From contig DWZS01000059.1 in assembly GCA_019117445.1 (NCBI GenBank), positions 1-39,288 of the forward strand: a DNA stretch of 39,288 nucleotides. Reading direction: 5' to 3'. Positions 7,524 through 16,148 of this stretch are shown here, one piece after another. The translations under genes were made by a program, and so were the position numbers. The notes under the pieces are model-generated. The model worked only from the letters and a program-made list of their open reading frames with translations. It was not told the origin of the DNA and searched no databases. The DNA comes from Candidatus Limosilactobacillus excrementigallinarum. Lineage in GTDB: Bacteria; Bacillota; Bacilli; Lactobacillales; Lactobacillaceae. How positions within the stretch are numbered: position 1 is the first letter of the stretch; each line of letters starts with the position of its first letter.

Positions 7524-9311
7524 TTATCCAAATGCCATTTGACTCGTGTAGAGATCATAATAGAAACCACGTTCTTGCAATAGTTCTTGATGACTACCTC
7601 GTTCAATGACTTGACCATCACGTAAAACAATGATCTCGTCTGCATTCAGAATGGTCTTTAAGCGGTGTGCAATAACAAAGCTGGTTCGCCCAGCAATTAC
7701 CGCATCCATGGCCTTTTGAATTTTCTCTTCCGTGACCGTGTCAACGTTAGAGGTTGCTTCATCTAGAATCAGGAAAGCCGGATCCGTTAGAATCGTCCGA
7801 GCAATTGAAATCAGCTGTTTCTGTCCAGTCGAGAACAACTCATTTTCATCGGTCACCTGCGTATCATACCCGTCCGGCAGGCTTTGGATGAAGTCATCAA
7901 TCTGGGCTTCCTTGGCTGCCGCCACGATTTCCTCATGGCTCGCGTCTGGTTGACCATAACTGATATTATCCGCAATCGTTCCGGTGAACAATACAGAATC
8001 TTGTAAAACAATCCCGACATTATCCCGCAATGACTTTAGAGTGAACTGACGGACATCCGTACCATCAAACATCACATGTCCAGAGTCAACATCATAAAAC
8101 CGGTTAATGAGGTTCATAATTGTCGTTTTCCCCGACCCCGTTGGTCCCACAATTGCCACTTCTTTACCACGTGGTGCATTAATGTCAATCCCATGCAGGA
8201 TTTCCTTATCCTTAGAATAACCAAAGTGTACATTTTCCAATCGGACACCATCCTTAACGCCGTTCAGCACTTTTCCGTTTGGAACTGCATTCTCTTCGTC
8301 TTGTTCTTCTACTGAATTGAGTCGGCGTGCTCCGGTTAGTGCTAACTGAATTAAGGAGTAGATCGAGGTCAACTGCGTCAATGGTTGGAAATAAGTTTGC
8401 GAATATTGTACAAACGCCACAATTAGTCCCAGTCCAACCGCTTGGCTAACCTGACCAATGACAATCAACCATGCTCCACCACCGATGACGATGGCTAAGT
8501 TCAGTAAGGATAATCCATTCAAAAGTGGAAACAGCATTCCAGAATAGAATTGTCCTTTAAACATTGCGGACCGCACTCGGTCATTATACTTCTTAAAGCC
8601 AGCGATGGATTGTTGTTGCAGGCCATTCGTAATGATCACTTTTTGTCCGTTTAGCTGCTCATTAATGTACCCGTTGAGGTCACTGATCTCATCTTGTTGG
8701 CGATCTAAACTCTTACGTGCCCGCCGCATGATGAATAAACTGACCACTAAAATGAACGGCGTCGTGGCCACCGTCATCAATGCCATTTTAACGTTAACCG
8801 CAAACATGACAATGATGACGCCAATAAAGAGTGAACCTTTCGATATCACTTCGAAGACCGCATTGTTCATGGCGTTAAAAATATTATCCAAATCTGATGT
8901 GAACAGTGACAGTAGCTTTCCATCTTGGTGGGTATCAAAGTATTTGATCATCATCCGCTGAAACTTGCTAAAGAGGTGTTCCCGCATATCGTTAGTTGAA
9001 AAGGCGTTAAAGCGGGACATCACCATCCAAGCAATAAAAATCGCGATGATCCCCATAATGTAGGAAAGCATCATTAAGCCCAGGCCCTTATAAAATGCAT
9101 CCAATTGAGCATGACCTTTGAAGGCCGAACCAACAAACTTAGTCAGACTAGTCACCGCATTCCCCAAAAAGAGTGGTGCTAAGACCTGCGTCACGGTTGA
9201 GATTAAACTCAGAATCACAACGACTAGGATCCCTTTCCAATAGGGGTTGAGGTACCGGGCAAAGTATGCCAAGGCCTTTTTAGTCGTGCTTTGTTCGACT
9301 TCTTTATTCAC
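7524..9311 (-). CDS. ABC multidrug exporter half-transporter, subunit 2
   Basis: The 595-residue protein is an ABC exporter half: a six-helix membrane domain (about residues 20-330) and a nucleotide-binding domain with Walker A GPTGSGKTT, Q-loop VLQDSVLF, signature-like FSTGQKQ and Walker B LILDEATS. The signature is degenerate (STGQ in place of SGGQ), while Walker B keeps the catalytic Glu. The start is taken as GTG at 9311, preceded by GGGGTGA and overlapping the stop of the upstream partner by eight bases; an upstream TTG has no ribosome site. The pair resembles heterodimeric exporters such as LmrCD, BmrCD and EfrAB. Confidence 0.88.
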   Translation of the reverse strand: MNKEVEQSTTKKALAYFARYLNPYWKGILVVVILSLISTVTQVLAPLFLGNAVTSLTKFVGSAFKGHAQLDAFYKGLGLMMLSYIMGIIAIFIAWMVMSRFNAFSTNDMREHLFSKFQRMMIKYFDTHQDGKLLSLFTSDLDNIFNAMNNAVFEVISKGSLFIGVIIVMFAVNVKMALMTVATTPFILVVSLFIMRRARKSLDRQQDEISDLNGYINEQLNGQKVIITNGLQQQSIAGFKKYNDRVRSAMFKGQFYSGMLFPLLNGLSLLNLAIVIGGGAWLIVIGQVSQAVGLGLIVAFVQYSQTYFQPLTQLTSIYSLIQLALTGARRLNSVEEQDEENAVPNGKVLNGVKDGVRLENVHFGYSKDKEILHGIDINAPRGKEVAIVGPTGSGKTTIMNLINRFYDVDSGHVMFDGTDVRQFTLKSLRDNVGIVLQDSVLFTGTIADNISYGQPDASHEEIVAAAKEAQIDDFIQSLPDGYDTQVTDENELFSTGQKQLISIARTILTDPAFLILDEATSNVDTVTEEKIQKAMDAVIAGRTSFVIAHRLKTILNADEIIVLRDGQVIERGSHQELLQERGFYYDLYTSQMAFG

Positions 9312-11034
9312 CAAAATCACCCCACTTTTCCTGCGCCTTTTGACTTTCAAAAATGGCTTTGTACACTGGTGACTTTTCTAATAATTCTTCATGCGTCCCA
9401 ACTGATTCTAACTTACCATCTTCTAAAACCAAGATCTTATCCGCATGGCGGACTGACATAATTTTTTCGGCAATCATAATGGTTGTGGTGTTTGGCAAAT
9501 CATTTTCCAGCCCTTTTTGAACCCGCTTTTCGGACTCTGCATCCAACGCTGATGTTGAATCGTCCAGAATCAAAATCGGTGGCTGAGCAATTAACCCCCG
9601 AGCAATCGACAGCCGTTGTTTCTGACCACCAGAAAAGTTGGCAGAACGTTCCTCAACAATGTGATCAAAACGATCCGGATAACGGTTAATAAATTCACTG
9701 GCTTGAGCAATTTCCGCCGCTCTTTCCATTTCTGCCACCGAGGCATCTGCTTTCCCCTGACGCAGATTATCCGCAATCGTCCCAGAGAACAAAATTGCCT
9801 TTTGCAGGACGTAGGCAACCGTCTTGCGCAAAGACTGCTCGCTAATATCCTTAATTGGTTGGCCACCAATCTTAATTTCACCACTGTCAACATCATAAAG
9901 TCGAGCGATTAAGTTAACCAGCGTCGTCTTACCGGAACCAGTTGCACCAACAATTCCCACCATTTCGTGTGGTTCAATCTTAAAAGATAGGTCAGTGAGG
10001 GTCGGTTCCTGATTCCCAGGATAAGTAAACGAAACGTGCTCAAATTCAACCGATCCCGTCAATTGCTGGTCACCGTCAGCAGAGTAACTAATGGTTGGCG
10101 CCGTTCGCAGCACCTTACCAATCCGCTTTAAGGAAACATTCCCCCGTGAGAAGGTCATTGCGACCATTCCACCAATCAAAATGGCGAATAGGAGCGTCAT
10201 AATATAAGAAACGTAGGAGCTGATCACCGTTACGTCGCCCGGATGATCTTTGATGGTGACCCCAATTAGGAAGACCACCACCCCAATAATTACAAAGGCA
10301 ATCAATTGAAACGCTGGCATAATGGCAGAAAACCAATAACCAATGGTAATGTTATATCCATTTAATTCATCAGAAGTTTTATTGAAACGTTTTATTTCGT
10401 TATTTCCCTGATTAAAGGACTTCACAACCCGCACTCCTTGCAAAGTCTCTTTAACTTGTGTGGAAATCTTATCCATCAATTTTTGATAGTGATTAAACAA
10501 CTTATTCATATGATTAACCACGTAGATCCCAAAGCCACCGATTAACAGTAACATGAGTACCGGTGCCCACCAGTAGCGAGGAATCGTAACAATAGAAAGA
10601 ATTAATGACCCCACCAATAAAACCGGAATCCGGAGTAATGGCATGAACATCATCATCATCATATTCATGATTTGGTTCATGTCGTTAATCAACCGCGTGG
10701 ACAACGATCCAGATGAAAACTTATCCACGTTTTCTAATGAGAAGCCCTGAATTTTCTGATAAGTGGCTTCACGAAGGTCACTGGTCACTCCCTGAGCAAT
10801 CCGGGCCGCATAATAAACGTTAAAGATCCCGGCAACGATGGCAATTAACCCTAAGACCACTAGCCAAATTCCATCATGCAAGACTGTTTGCTGACGATTA
10901 GCCAGTAACGCCCGCTGAATGTCTTGTAAAACACGTGGCTGCCACAAGGTAGCAAATGAGGACACCAGAACCGAAATGGTGGCGCCAATCACTTCTCGGC
11001 GATAATGACTGAGGTATTTTTTCAGTATCTTCAT
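9304..11034 (-). CDS. ABC multidrug exporter half-transporter, subunit 1
   Basis: The 576-residue protein has the six-helix exporter domain (about 1-310) and a nucleotide-binding domain with Walker A GATGSGKTT, signature FSGGQKQR and Walker B LILDDSTS. The catalytic Glu after Walker B is replaced by Asp. Together with the degenerate signature of the partner this gives one weak and one canonical ATP site, the hallmark of heterodimeric exporters. The start follows AGGAGGCAGAGA. The partner gene overlaps its 3' end, so the two are translationally coupled. The substrate is unknown. Confidence 0.9.
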   Translation of the reverse strand: MKILKKYLSHYRREVIGATISVLVSSFATLWQPRVLQDIQRALLANRQQTVLHDGIWLVVLGLIAIVAGIFNVYYAARIAQGVTSDLREATYQKIQGFSLENVDKFSSGSLSTRLINDMNQIMNMMMMMFMPLLRIPVLLVGSLILSIVTIPRYWWAPVLMLLLIGGFGIYVVNHMNKLFNHYQKLMDKISTQVKETLQGVRVVKSFNQGNNEIKRFNKTSDELNGYNITIGYWFSAIMPAFQLIAFVIIGVVVFLIGVTIKDHPGDVTVISSYVSYIMTLLFAILIGGMVAMTFSRGNVSLKRIGKVLRTAPTISYSADGDQQLTGSVEFEHVSFTYPGNQEPTLTDLSFKIEPHEMVGIVGATGSGKTTLVNLIARLYDVDSGEIKIGGQPIKDISEQSLRKTVAYVLQKAILFSGTIADNLRQGKADASVAEMERAAEIAQASEFINRYPDRFDHIVEERSANFSGGQKQRLSIARGLIAQPPILILDDSTSALDAESEKRVQKGLENDLPNTTTIMIAEKIMSVRHADKILVLEDGKLESVGTHEELLEKSPVYKAIFESQKAQEKWGDFGE

Positions 11035-11075
11035 TCTCTGCCTCCTAATTTATTAATAAAAAATAAGTAAAGTTT

Positions 11076-11106
11076 ATCATACCAAAATGTCGTATACAGA
11101 TGTCAA
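11076..11106 (-). promoter_or_regulatory. Promoter of the ABC exporter operon
   Basis: On the minus strand TTGACA (11101-11106) and TATGAT (11076-11081) are 19 bases apart, with TGG before the -10 as an extended element. The spacing is longer than usual. Confidence 0.5.
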
Positions 11107-11142
11107 GAAAAAAATGATTTTACTATTCAACACATAATAAAA

Positions 11143-11177
11143 AAGACTTTAGCGCGACAGAATCGCACTAAAGTCTT
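11143..11177 (-). terminator. Terminator of the menA-ndh operon
   Basis: AAGACTTTAG and CTAAAGTCTT are perfect ten-base arms with inner GCGA/TCGC pairing, followed on the minus strand by TTTTATTATG. Confidence 0.85.
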
Positions 11178-11195
11178 ACTTACGTACTGTTTATT

Positions 11196-12416
11196 TTAGT
11201 GGTACAAATCAAACCGCCCTTTGGCCATCAGTTCTTTGACACCCCCGGTTTCCAGCAATGACTTATTCATAATCATCTTCTTAATGAAGGAGGCTGGATA
11301 ACCATGGTAGTGGCCGCCCATGGCAACCCCGAAGGCACGAGTGTTACCAACCGAGGCCACCGTTCCGAGTGACTTATAAGTATAAGTGCCGGGACGGTTA
11401 CCCCCATTCAGCCGTGCTGCTAAGTCTTTAGCAACGTAATTGGCCATTGACAAAGAAATTTGCGCGGTCGTTGGGTAGGGACGCTTACCATCTGGTGGCA
11501 TGACGGCTGCCACATCACCAATCATGTAAAGATCGTCATCGTCAGGAGCCGTCAAATGATCGGTATCCATTACCCGACCCCGGCGTTCCGGTAATCCAGA
11601 TTCACCGACGACTGGACTACCACTGACTCCCGTGGTCCAAATAATGGTATTCGCATCAATTTCGTGCAGTGGCGTGTCCTCTGCATCATCCTTCTTCTTG
11701 TACAGTACCTTACCTGGTTGAATTTCATTAATAAAGGCATCTTTAATAATCTTAATCTGTAGTTTTTGTAAAAGTGCGACCCCGTAATTAGCCAATTTAT
11801 CGTTGAACATTGGTAATAAGCGTGATGACGCATCAATTAAGGTGATTTCGATATCATCCGGTTGAACCCCGGCAACACCAGCCAACCGTTTTTTAGCATC
11901 ATGCAAAGCTCCGGCAAGTTCGATCCCGGTAAATCCAGCCCCACAAATGATGATCTTGAGGTCATTGGCATCATGACTTTCTCGATAATTCTTCATGGTT
12001 GCAACTAAGTGTTCATGAATGGCGTTTGCTTCATCAACACTAGCCATTGGGAGACTATTTTCAGTCGCTCCTTTAATCCCAAAGTTTTCGGAAACAAATC
12101 CCAATGCCATTACACAGTAATCATATTTCAAAGGTTCATGGTGGGCTAATTCAACCGTCTTGGTAGCGGGATCCACTTTCGTCACCCGATCTTGAATAAA
12201 GGTCGTGACCGCAGAATCTAAAACCCCCTTGATTGGATAAGAAATTTTGCTGGCCGGCAAATTTCCTGAAGCCACTTCGTGCAAATCAGTGGCTTCATAA
12301 TGATAGTCATTTTGATCAACCAGTGTGATTTGTGCAACGCCTTTTACTTTCTTTTGTAATGCAACGACCGTTTTCAAACCAGCATAGCCAGCTCCTAATA
12401 CAACAATTTTTTTCAT
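11196..12416 (-). CDS. ndh: Type-II NADH dehydrogenase (NDH-2)
   Basis: The 406-residue flavoprotein has the FAD loop GAGYAGL (residues 8-14), the second nucleotide loop GAGFTGIEL (159-167) for NADH, the conserved ATTGV/TTGVSGSP segment (about 261-268) and YMIGD (297-301), which closes FAD binding. It transfers electrons from NADH to membrane quinone without pumping protons. It follows the prenyltransferase by 20 bases in an operon and stands next to cydABCD, which makes a role as electron entry point of the respiratory chain likely. A related Ndh2 serves extracellular electron transfer in Listeria and L. plantarum; no other genes of that locus are here. Confidence 0.9.
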   Translation of the reverse strand: MKKIVVLGAGYAGLKTVVALQKKVKGVAQITLVDQNDYHYEATDLHEVASGNLPASKISYPIKGVLDSAVTTFIQDRVTKVDPATKTVELAHHEPLKYDYCVMALGFVSENFGIKGATENSLPMASVDEANAIHEHLVATMKNYRESHDANDLKIIICGAGFTGIELAGALHDAKKRLAGVAGVQPDDIEITLIDASSRLLPMFNDKLANYGVALLQKLQIKIIKDAFINEIQPGKVLYKKKDDAEDTPLHEIDANTIIWTTGVSGSPVVGESGLPERRGRVMDTDHLTAPDDDDLYMIGDVAAVMPPDGKRPYPTTAQISLSMANYVAKDLAARLNGGNRPGTYTYKSLGTVASVGNTRAFGVAMGGHYHGYPASFIKKMIMNKSLLETGGVKELMAKGRFDLYH

Positions 12417-12436
12417 AATAATGCCTCACAATTCAT

Positions 12437-13339
12437 TTAAAATAAGATGCCTAGCCAGTAAGTAAGGAGGTAGACACCTGACCCAACGAGAAGAATTCTG
12501 ACACCACTGGAAAAGGTTTCGCTTTTCACTTGCTTTTCCATCAATCGCTTGTTCTGTTTGTAAACAAAAGGTACAATTACGAGTGTTAGCCAAACTGTCC
12601 ATGGCGCAATTTTAATAATGGGTGATAAAACAATTACTAAGAATGCCAAAACGTTTTTGAAACTAAACGCCCGCAGTCCATTTTCAATCCCAATGTAATG
12701 GATAATAGTGGTACGGCGGTTGCGCTCATCCTCAGCCGCGTCACACAAGTTATTCGCCAACATCAGATTTGAAATCCAGAGTTCATCTGGTAGCGCAACT
12801 ATAAAGGTTCGCCATAAATTGGCCCAGTTCCAAGTAAATACTTGGTAAGTATTAAGGTACACACTAATGAGCAATATCATAAAACCCATTGTGAAACCTG
12901 AAAATAACTCGCCAAGCGGCAAACTGGATAAGGGGTGCGGCCCTGAGGAATAGAGAATTCCCACTGCGAAGCAGAAGATTCCCATCCACAGAACAGGCCA
13001 TCCGGCTTTGGCAACTAACCAAAGCCCCATCAGGGCTGCAATAATTGAGAACGTTACTAACATTCCCAAAACCAGACGTGGTGACAAATTTTCACGACCA
13101 ATAATATTGGTTTTCTGCTGATACTCAACCTTATCGACCGCATGGCGATAGTCATTGTAATTATCCAGCATATCAACCGCCATGTTGAATAGCACCATGG
13201 CAATAAAGAAAACCACTGCCAAAACAACGTTGACGTTATGGAAGTAGTATGCACTGAAACACACGCCCAATAAAAACGGAATTACACTGGCCGTTTTCGC
13301 TTTAATCTCCACAAGTTCCAAAAACACGTCTAATGACAT
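12437..13339 (-). CDS. menA: MenA/UbiA-type DHNA polyprenyltransferase
   Basis: The 300-residue membrane protein has about eight to nine helices and both aspartate-rich motifs of the UbiA superfamily: N-M-A-V-D-M-L-D-N-Y-N-D (residues 52-63) and NNLCDAAEDERNRRTT (196-211). The second motif, with its D-x3-D-x3-R-x-T pattern, is MenA-like. The protein would attach a polyprenyl chain to 1,4-dihydroxy-2-naphthoate to make demethylmenaquinone. It is divergent from the polyprenyl synthase gene (53 bases apart) and is followed by ndh. No genes for making DHNA or methylating the product are in the window. Confidence 0.85.
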   Translation of the reverse strand: MSLDVFLELVEIKAKTASVIPFLLGVCFSAYYFHNVNVVLAVVFFIAMVLFNMAVDMLDNYNDYRHAVDKVEYQQKTNIIGRENLSPRLVLGMLVTFSIIAALMGLWLVAKAGWPVLWMGIFCFAVGILYSSGPHPLSSLPLGELFSGFTMGFMILLISVYLNTYQVFTWNWANLWRTFIVALPDELWISNLMLANNLCDAAEDERNRRTTIIHYIGIENGLRAFSFKNVLAFLVIVLSPIIKIAPWTVWLTLVIVPFVYKQNKRLMEKQVKSETFSSGVRILLVGSGVYLLTYWLGILF

Positions 13340-13392
13340 TCAATTCCAACCCTTTCCCTACTCTCAAATTTAAATAAAGGAACATAAACTTA

Positions 13393-14385
13393 ATGATGCT
13401 TAATTCCCAAACTTGGCAACAATATCCACTAATCAAAGATCAACTGGTTGCCGTTAATCATACTCTTCAAACTCATATTAATGCGGCTCACCCAGCCCTG
13501 CAAGCAGCACTCTTAACGATGGCCAACCACGGTGGTAAATACCTTCGCCCAACACTGCTACTTTTAATGGCTAAGGCGATTAATGATCAACATGATAATG
13601 ATCAACAACTAATTCACCTTGCATCATCAATTGAGGTTTTGCATATGGCGTCTCTCATTCACGATGACATCATTGATGACTCACCAATGCGGCGAGGTGC
13701 AGTCAGCATCCAAGCCCAGTTTGGCAAGGATACAGCGGTGTACGCCGGTGATTACCTTTTCACCGTTTTCTTTGACTTGCTTATCAAAAGTATTCATGAA
13801 GATAAGTACCTGCAGGTTAACGCGCAAATTATGCAGCGCCTTCTGAATGGCGAACTTGGTCAGATGGCCCTCCGCTTCAATACCCAGCAAACTTTGCACC
13901 AGTATTTACGCAACATCAATGGTAAAACTGCAGCACTCTTTCAGCTTGCCGCTCGCGAAGGTGCCCATTTTGCTGGTGCTACTCCAGGGATGACCGTTCA
14001 TGCCGCCAAGTTTGGTCAAAATATCGGGATTGCTTTTCAAATGCTTGATGATATTCTCGATTACACCGGAACCAGTAAATTAACTAAACCGGTGATGGAG
14101 GACCTTGGTACGGGTGTCTATTCCCTACCGCTTTTGCTGGCTCTCCAAAATCCAGCTATTCACCAACAATTAATGACACTGCTTGATAAACAATATCAAT
14201 TGACTCTGGCGGATATGCACACCATTCAGAAGTTAGTCATTGACTCAAACGCCTTAGAACAAAGTCGGCAACTAGCCGCTCGATTTACCAACCGCGCCCT
14301 CGATCATCTGAATTATCTTCCAAAGAATCAGGCTCGCGAAATGTTACGCCAACTCGCTCATCAATTATTGAAACGGGTGAACTAA
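13393..14385 (+). CDS. hepT: Long-chain polyprenyl diphosphate synthase
   Basis: The protein (330 residues from the first of two adjacent ATGs) is an all-alpha trans-prenyltransferase. It shows the first aspartate-rich motif DDIID (91-95), followed by SPMRRG, and the second motif DDILD (219-223). GKYLRP near residue 48 is also conserved. It probably makes the side chain for the MenA product; chain length cannot be read from the sequence, so the symbol is by analogy. The 3' end overlaps the convergent cydC gene by four bases. Its terminator hairpin lies inside the end of cydC. Confidence 0.85.
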   Translation: MMLNSQTWQQYPLIKDQLVAVNHTLQTHINAAHPALQAALLTMANHGGKYLRPTLLLLMAKAINDQHDNDQQLIHLASSIEVLHMASLIHDDIIDDSPMRRGAVSIQAQFGKDTAVYAGDYLFTVFFDLLIKSIHEDKYLQVNAQIMQRLLNGELGQMALRFNTQQTLHQYLRNINGKTAALFQLAAREGAHFAGATPGMTVHAAKFGQNIGIAFQMLDDILDYTGTSKLTKPVMEDLGTGVYSLPLLLALQNPAIHQQLMTLLDKQYQLTLADMHTIQKLVIDSNALEQSRQLAARFTNRALDHLNYLPKNQAREMLRQLAHQLLKRVN

Positions 14386-16148
14386 AGTGGTTGATCAGGA
14401 ATTATTCCCTGATCGGCCTTTTTTAGTTCACGGAACCGTTGATTATTTTGCCAGAGTGCACTTGGCGACCCCTGCATTGCTAAATGCCCATCTTCAATGA
14501 AGACAACCTCATCCATCCGGTCAATCCCCTGCAGATGGTGGGTAATCCAAATTAACGTCTTATCCTGCAACTGGTTCATAAAGGTATCAATCACTGCTTG
14601 CTCAGTAATTGGATCTAAACCAACCGTTGGTTCATCCAATAAGATAATTGGCGTATCTTTCAACAAAAGTCGTGCCAAAGCTAACCGGTGACGTTCACCA
14701 CCAGAGAAACGCAATCCCGCTTCATCAACTTTGGTATCTAGTCCATCAGGTAAATCATGCACCATTTCGGCTAAGCCAACCCGTTCAAGAACTGACCAAA
14801 TTTCCTCATCACTTGCCGCTTCATTACCTAATCGAATGTTATTTGCAATCGTTGTACTAAAGAGGTATGGTGACTGATTGATCACGCCAATATAATCAGC
14901 AATCTGGTCCCCAAATTCAAACGTGGGTACCTGATTTAACTTGATGTTGCCGGTTGTCGGTTTCAAATCACCACGGATCAACGAGGCAAGGGTACTCTTA
15001 CCCGAGCCACTTCGCCCTAGTAACGCCAATTTTTCTCCTGGCCGAATCGTCAGATTAATTCCGGACAGCACCTCTAGACCAGCCTGAGCATAAGCAAAAT
15101 GAACATCATTAATTGTAATCTGATATGGTGCCTGCAAATGCACTGGCTGAACCTTCCGCGTTTGCTTATTACTTAAATCATTTAAGCGGTTCAGGGAATT
15201 CGTATAAACGTTAGTTTCTTGAGCAGCGGTTGGTAACTGAATAAAGGCATCAACCAATGGAAACCAAGCGAGCACGAAAGCGGCAATCCAGTTGGCTGGT
15301 CCAGCAAACTGTCCACCAAACTTGGTGGCTCCCCACATAATTACACTAACAATCATTAGCAAGTAGAGCACTTGCAGCAAAAAATCGCGACAGTGTTCAA
15401 AGTGGTGCAGTTGCGCCGCATTCGCTTCATTTTGCTGAGCACTTTGCGCATGTTTAGCTAAGTATTCTTGATTTCTCCCCGCAAGGATCCAGTCAGTGAC
15501 TCCCATCACATTATCAGTTAAATCCACGTACAAGTGGTCCTTTAACTGCTTTGCCCGTTCCTGACGGGCACCGTTAATTAAAATTGACCAAAATGGAATG
15601 CCCAGAATAATCAAACCAAACACCAGTAACATCCAAAGCCCCATTAATGGAGAAAGTACCCCAAACGCAATTATGATTACTGCGTAGAGTCCCCACGCAA
15701 CGAACATTGGGAACAACGTTCGTAAATAGAGGTTCTGAATATGGTGAACATCATCGGAAAGTAATCCAAGGATATCTCCTAACTGGTACTTACTATTAAA
15801 GAAGACCGCGTCATGCTCTAGTACATCATAGAGTTTCTGCCGCAATTGTGACGTCATCTTTAAAACCCAGTTATGACTAACCAGCCGTTCTACATACCGA
15901 AACGCAGGCCGTGCAATCCCAAACGCCCGAGTTAGGACAATTGGGACGTAAACCAACAGGATATTTTCCGGTCTTGTGGCTGACTTACTAATCAGAAAAC
16001 CTGCGGAGAACATTAAGCCAGCACCACAAATAAAGGTGATAATGCCGAGGCTAATGGCGATAACCAGTGTCCAACGATACCGCTTCAAAAACGGCTTAAC
16101 CCATTGGTCATGTTTGAGTGCCCTGATCAACGGAATTTTATTGAACAT
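14382..16148 (-). CDS. cydC: CydC-type subunit of the CydDC ABC exporter
   Basis: The 588-residue protein has six membrane helices (about 15-320) and an ATPase domain with Walker A GRSGSGKST, signature FSGGERHR and Walker B IILLDEPT. It is the fourth gene of cydABCD. CydDC (called CydCD in B. subtilis numbering) exports reduced thiols or supplies heme, and is needed for assembly of cytochrome bd. The start at 16148 is preferred because GAGGTGAT lies just upstream; the adjacent ATG at 16151 is an alternative. It overlaps the preceding gene by 11 bases. Confidence 0.9.
   Translation of the reverse strand: MFNKIPLIRALKHDQWVKPFLKRYRWTLVIAISLGIITFICGAGLMFSAGFLISKSATRPENILLVYVPIVLTRAFGIARPAFRYVERLVSHNWVLKMTSQLRQKLYDVLEHDAVFFNSKYQLGDILGLLSDDVHHIQNLYLRTLFPMFVAWGLYAVIIIAFGVLSPLMGLWMLLVFGLIILGIPFWSILINGARQERAKQLKDHLYVDLTDNVMGVTDWILAGRNQEYLAKHAQSAQQNEANAAQLHHFEHCRDFLLQVLYLLMIVSVIMWGATKFGGQFAGPANWIAAFVLAWFPLVDAFIQLPTAAQETNVYTNSLNRLNDLSNKQTRKVQPVHLQAPYQITINDVHFAYAQAGLEVLSGINLTIRPGEKLALLGRSGSGKSTLASLIRGDLKPTTGNIKLNQVPTFEFGDQIADYIGVINQSPYLFSTTIANNIRLGNEAASDEEIWSVLERVGLAEMVHDLPDGLDTKVDEAGLRFSGGERHRLALARLLLKDTPIILLDEPTVGLDPITEQAVIDTFMNQLQDKTLIWITHHLQGIDRMDEVVFIEDGHLAMQGSPSALWQNNQRFRELKKADQGIIPDQPL
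14388..14424 (+). terminator. Terminator of the polyprenyl synthase gene, inside cydC
   Basis: GATCAGG (14393-14399) and CCTGATC (14408-14414), extended by GG/CC pairs, are followed by TTTTTT on the plus strand. The element overlaps the last codons of the convergent cydC gene. Confidence 0.75.

Noticed and set aside
9311..9350. Longer N-terminus of ABC subunit 2 from a TTG at 9350
   Set aside because: It lacks a ribosome site and would add a basic stretch unlike the family. GTG at 9311 has GGGGTGA and couples with the upstream stop.
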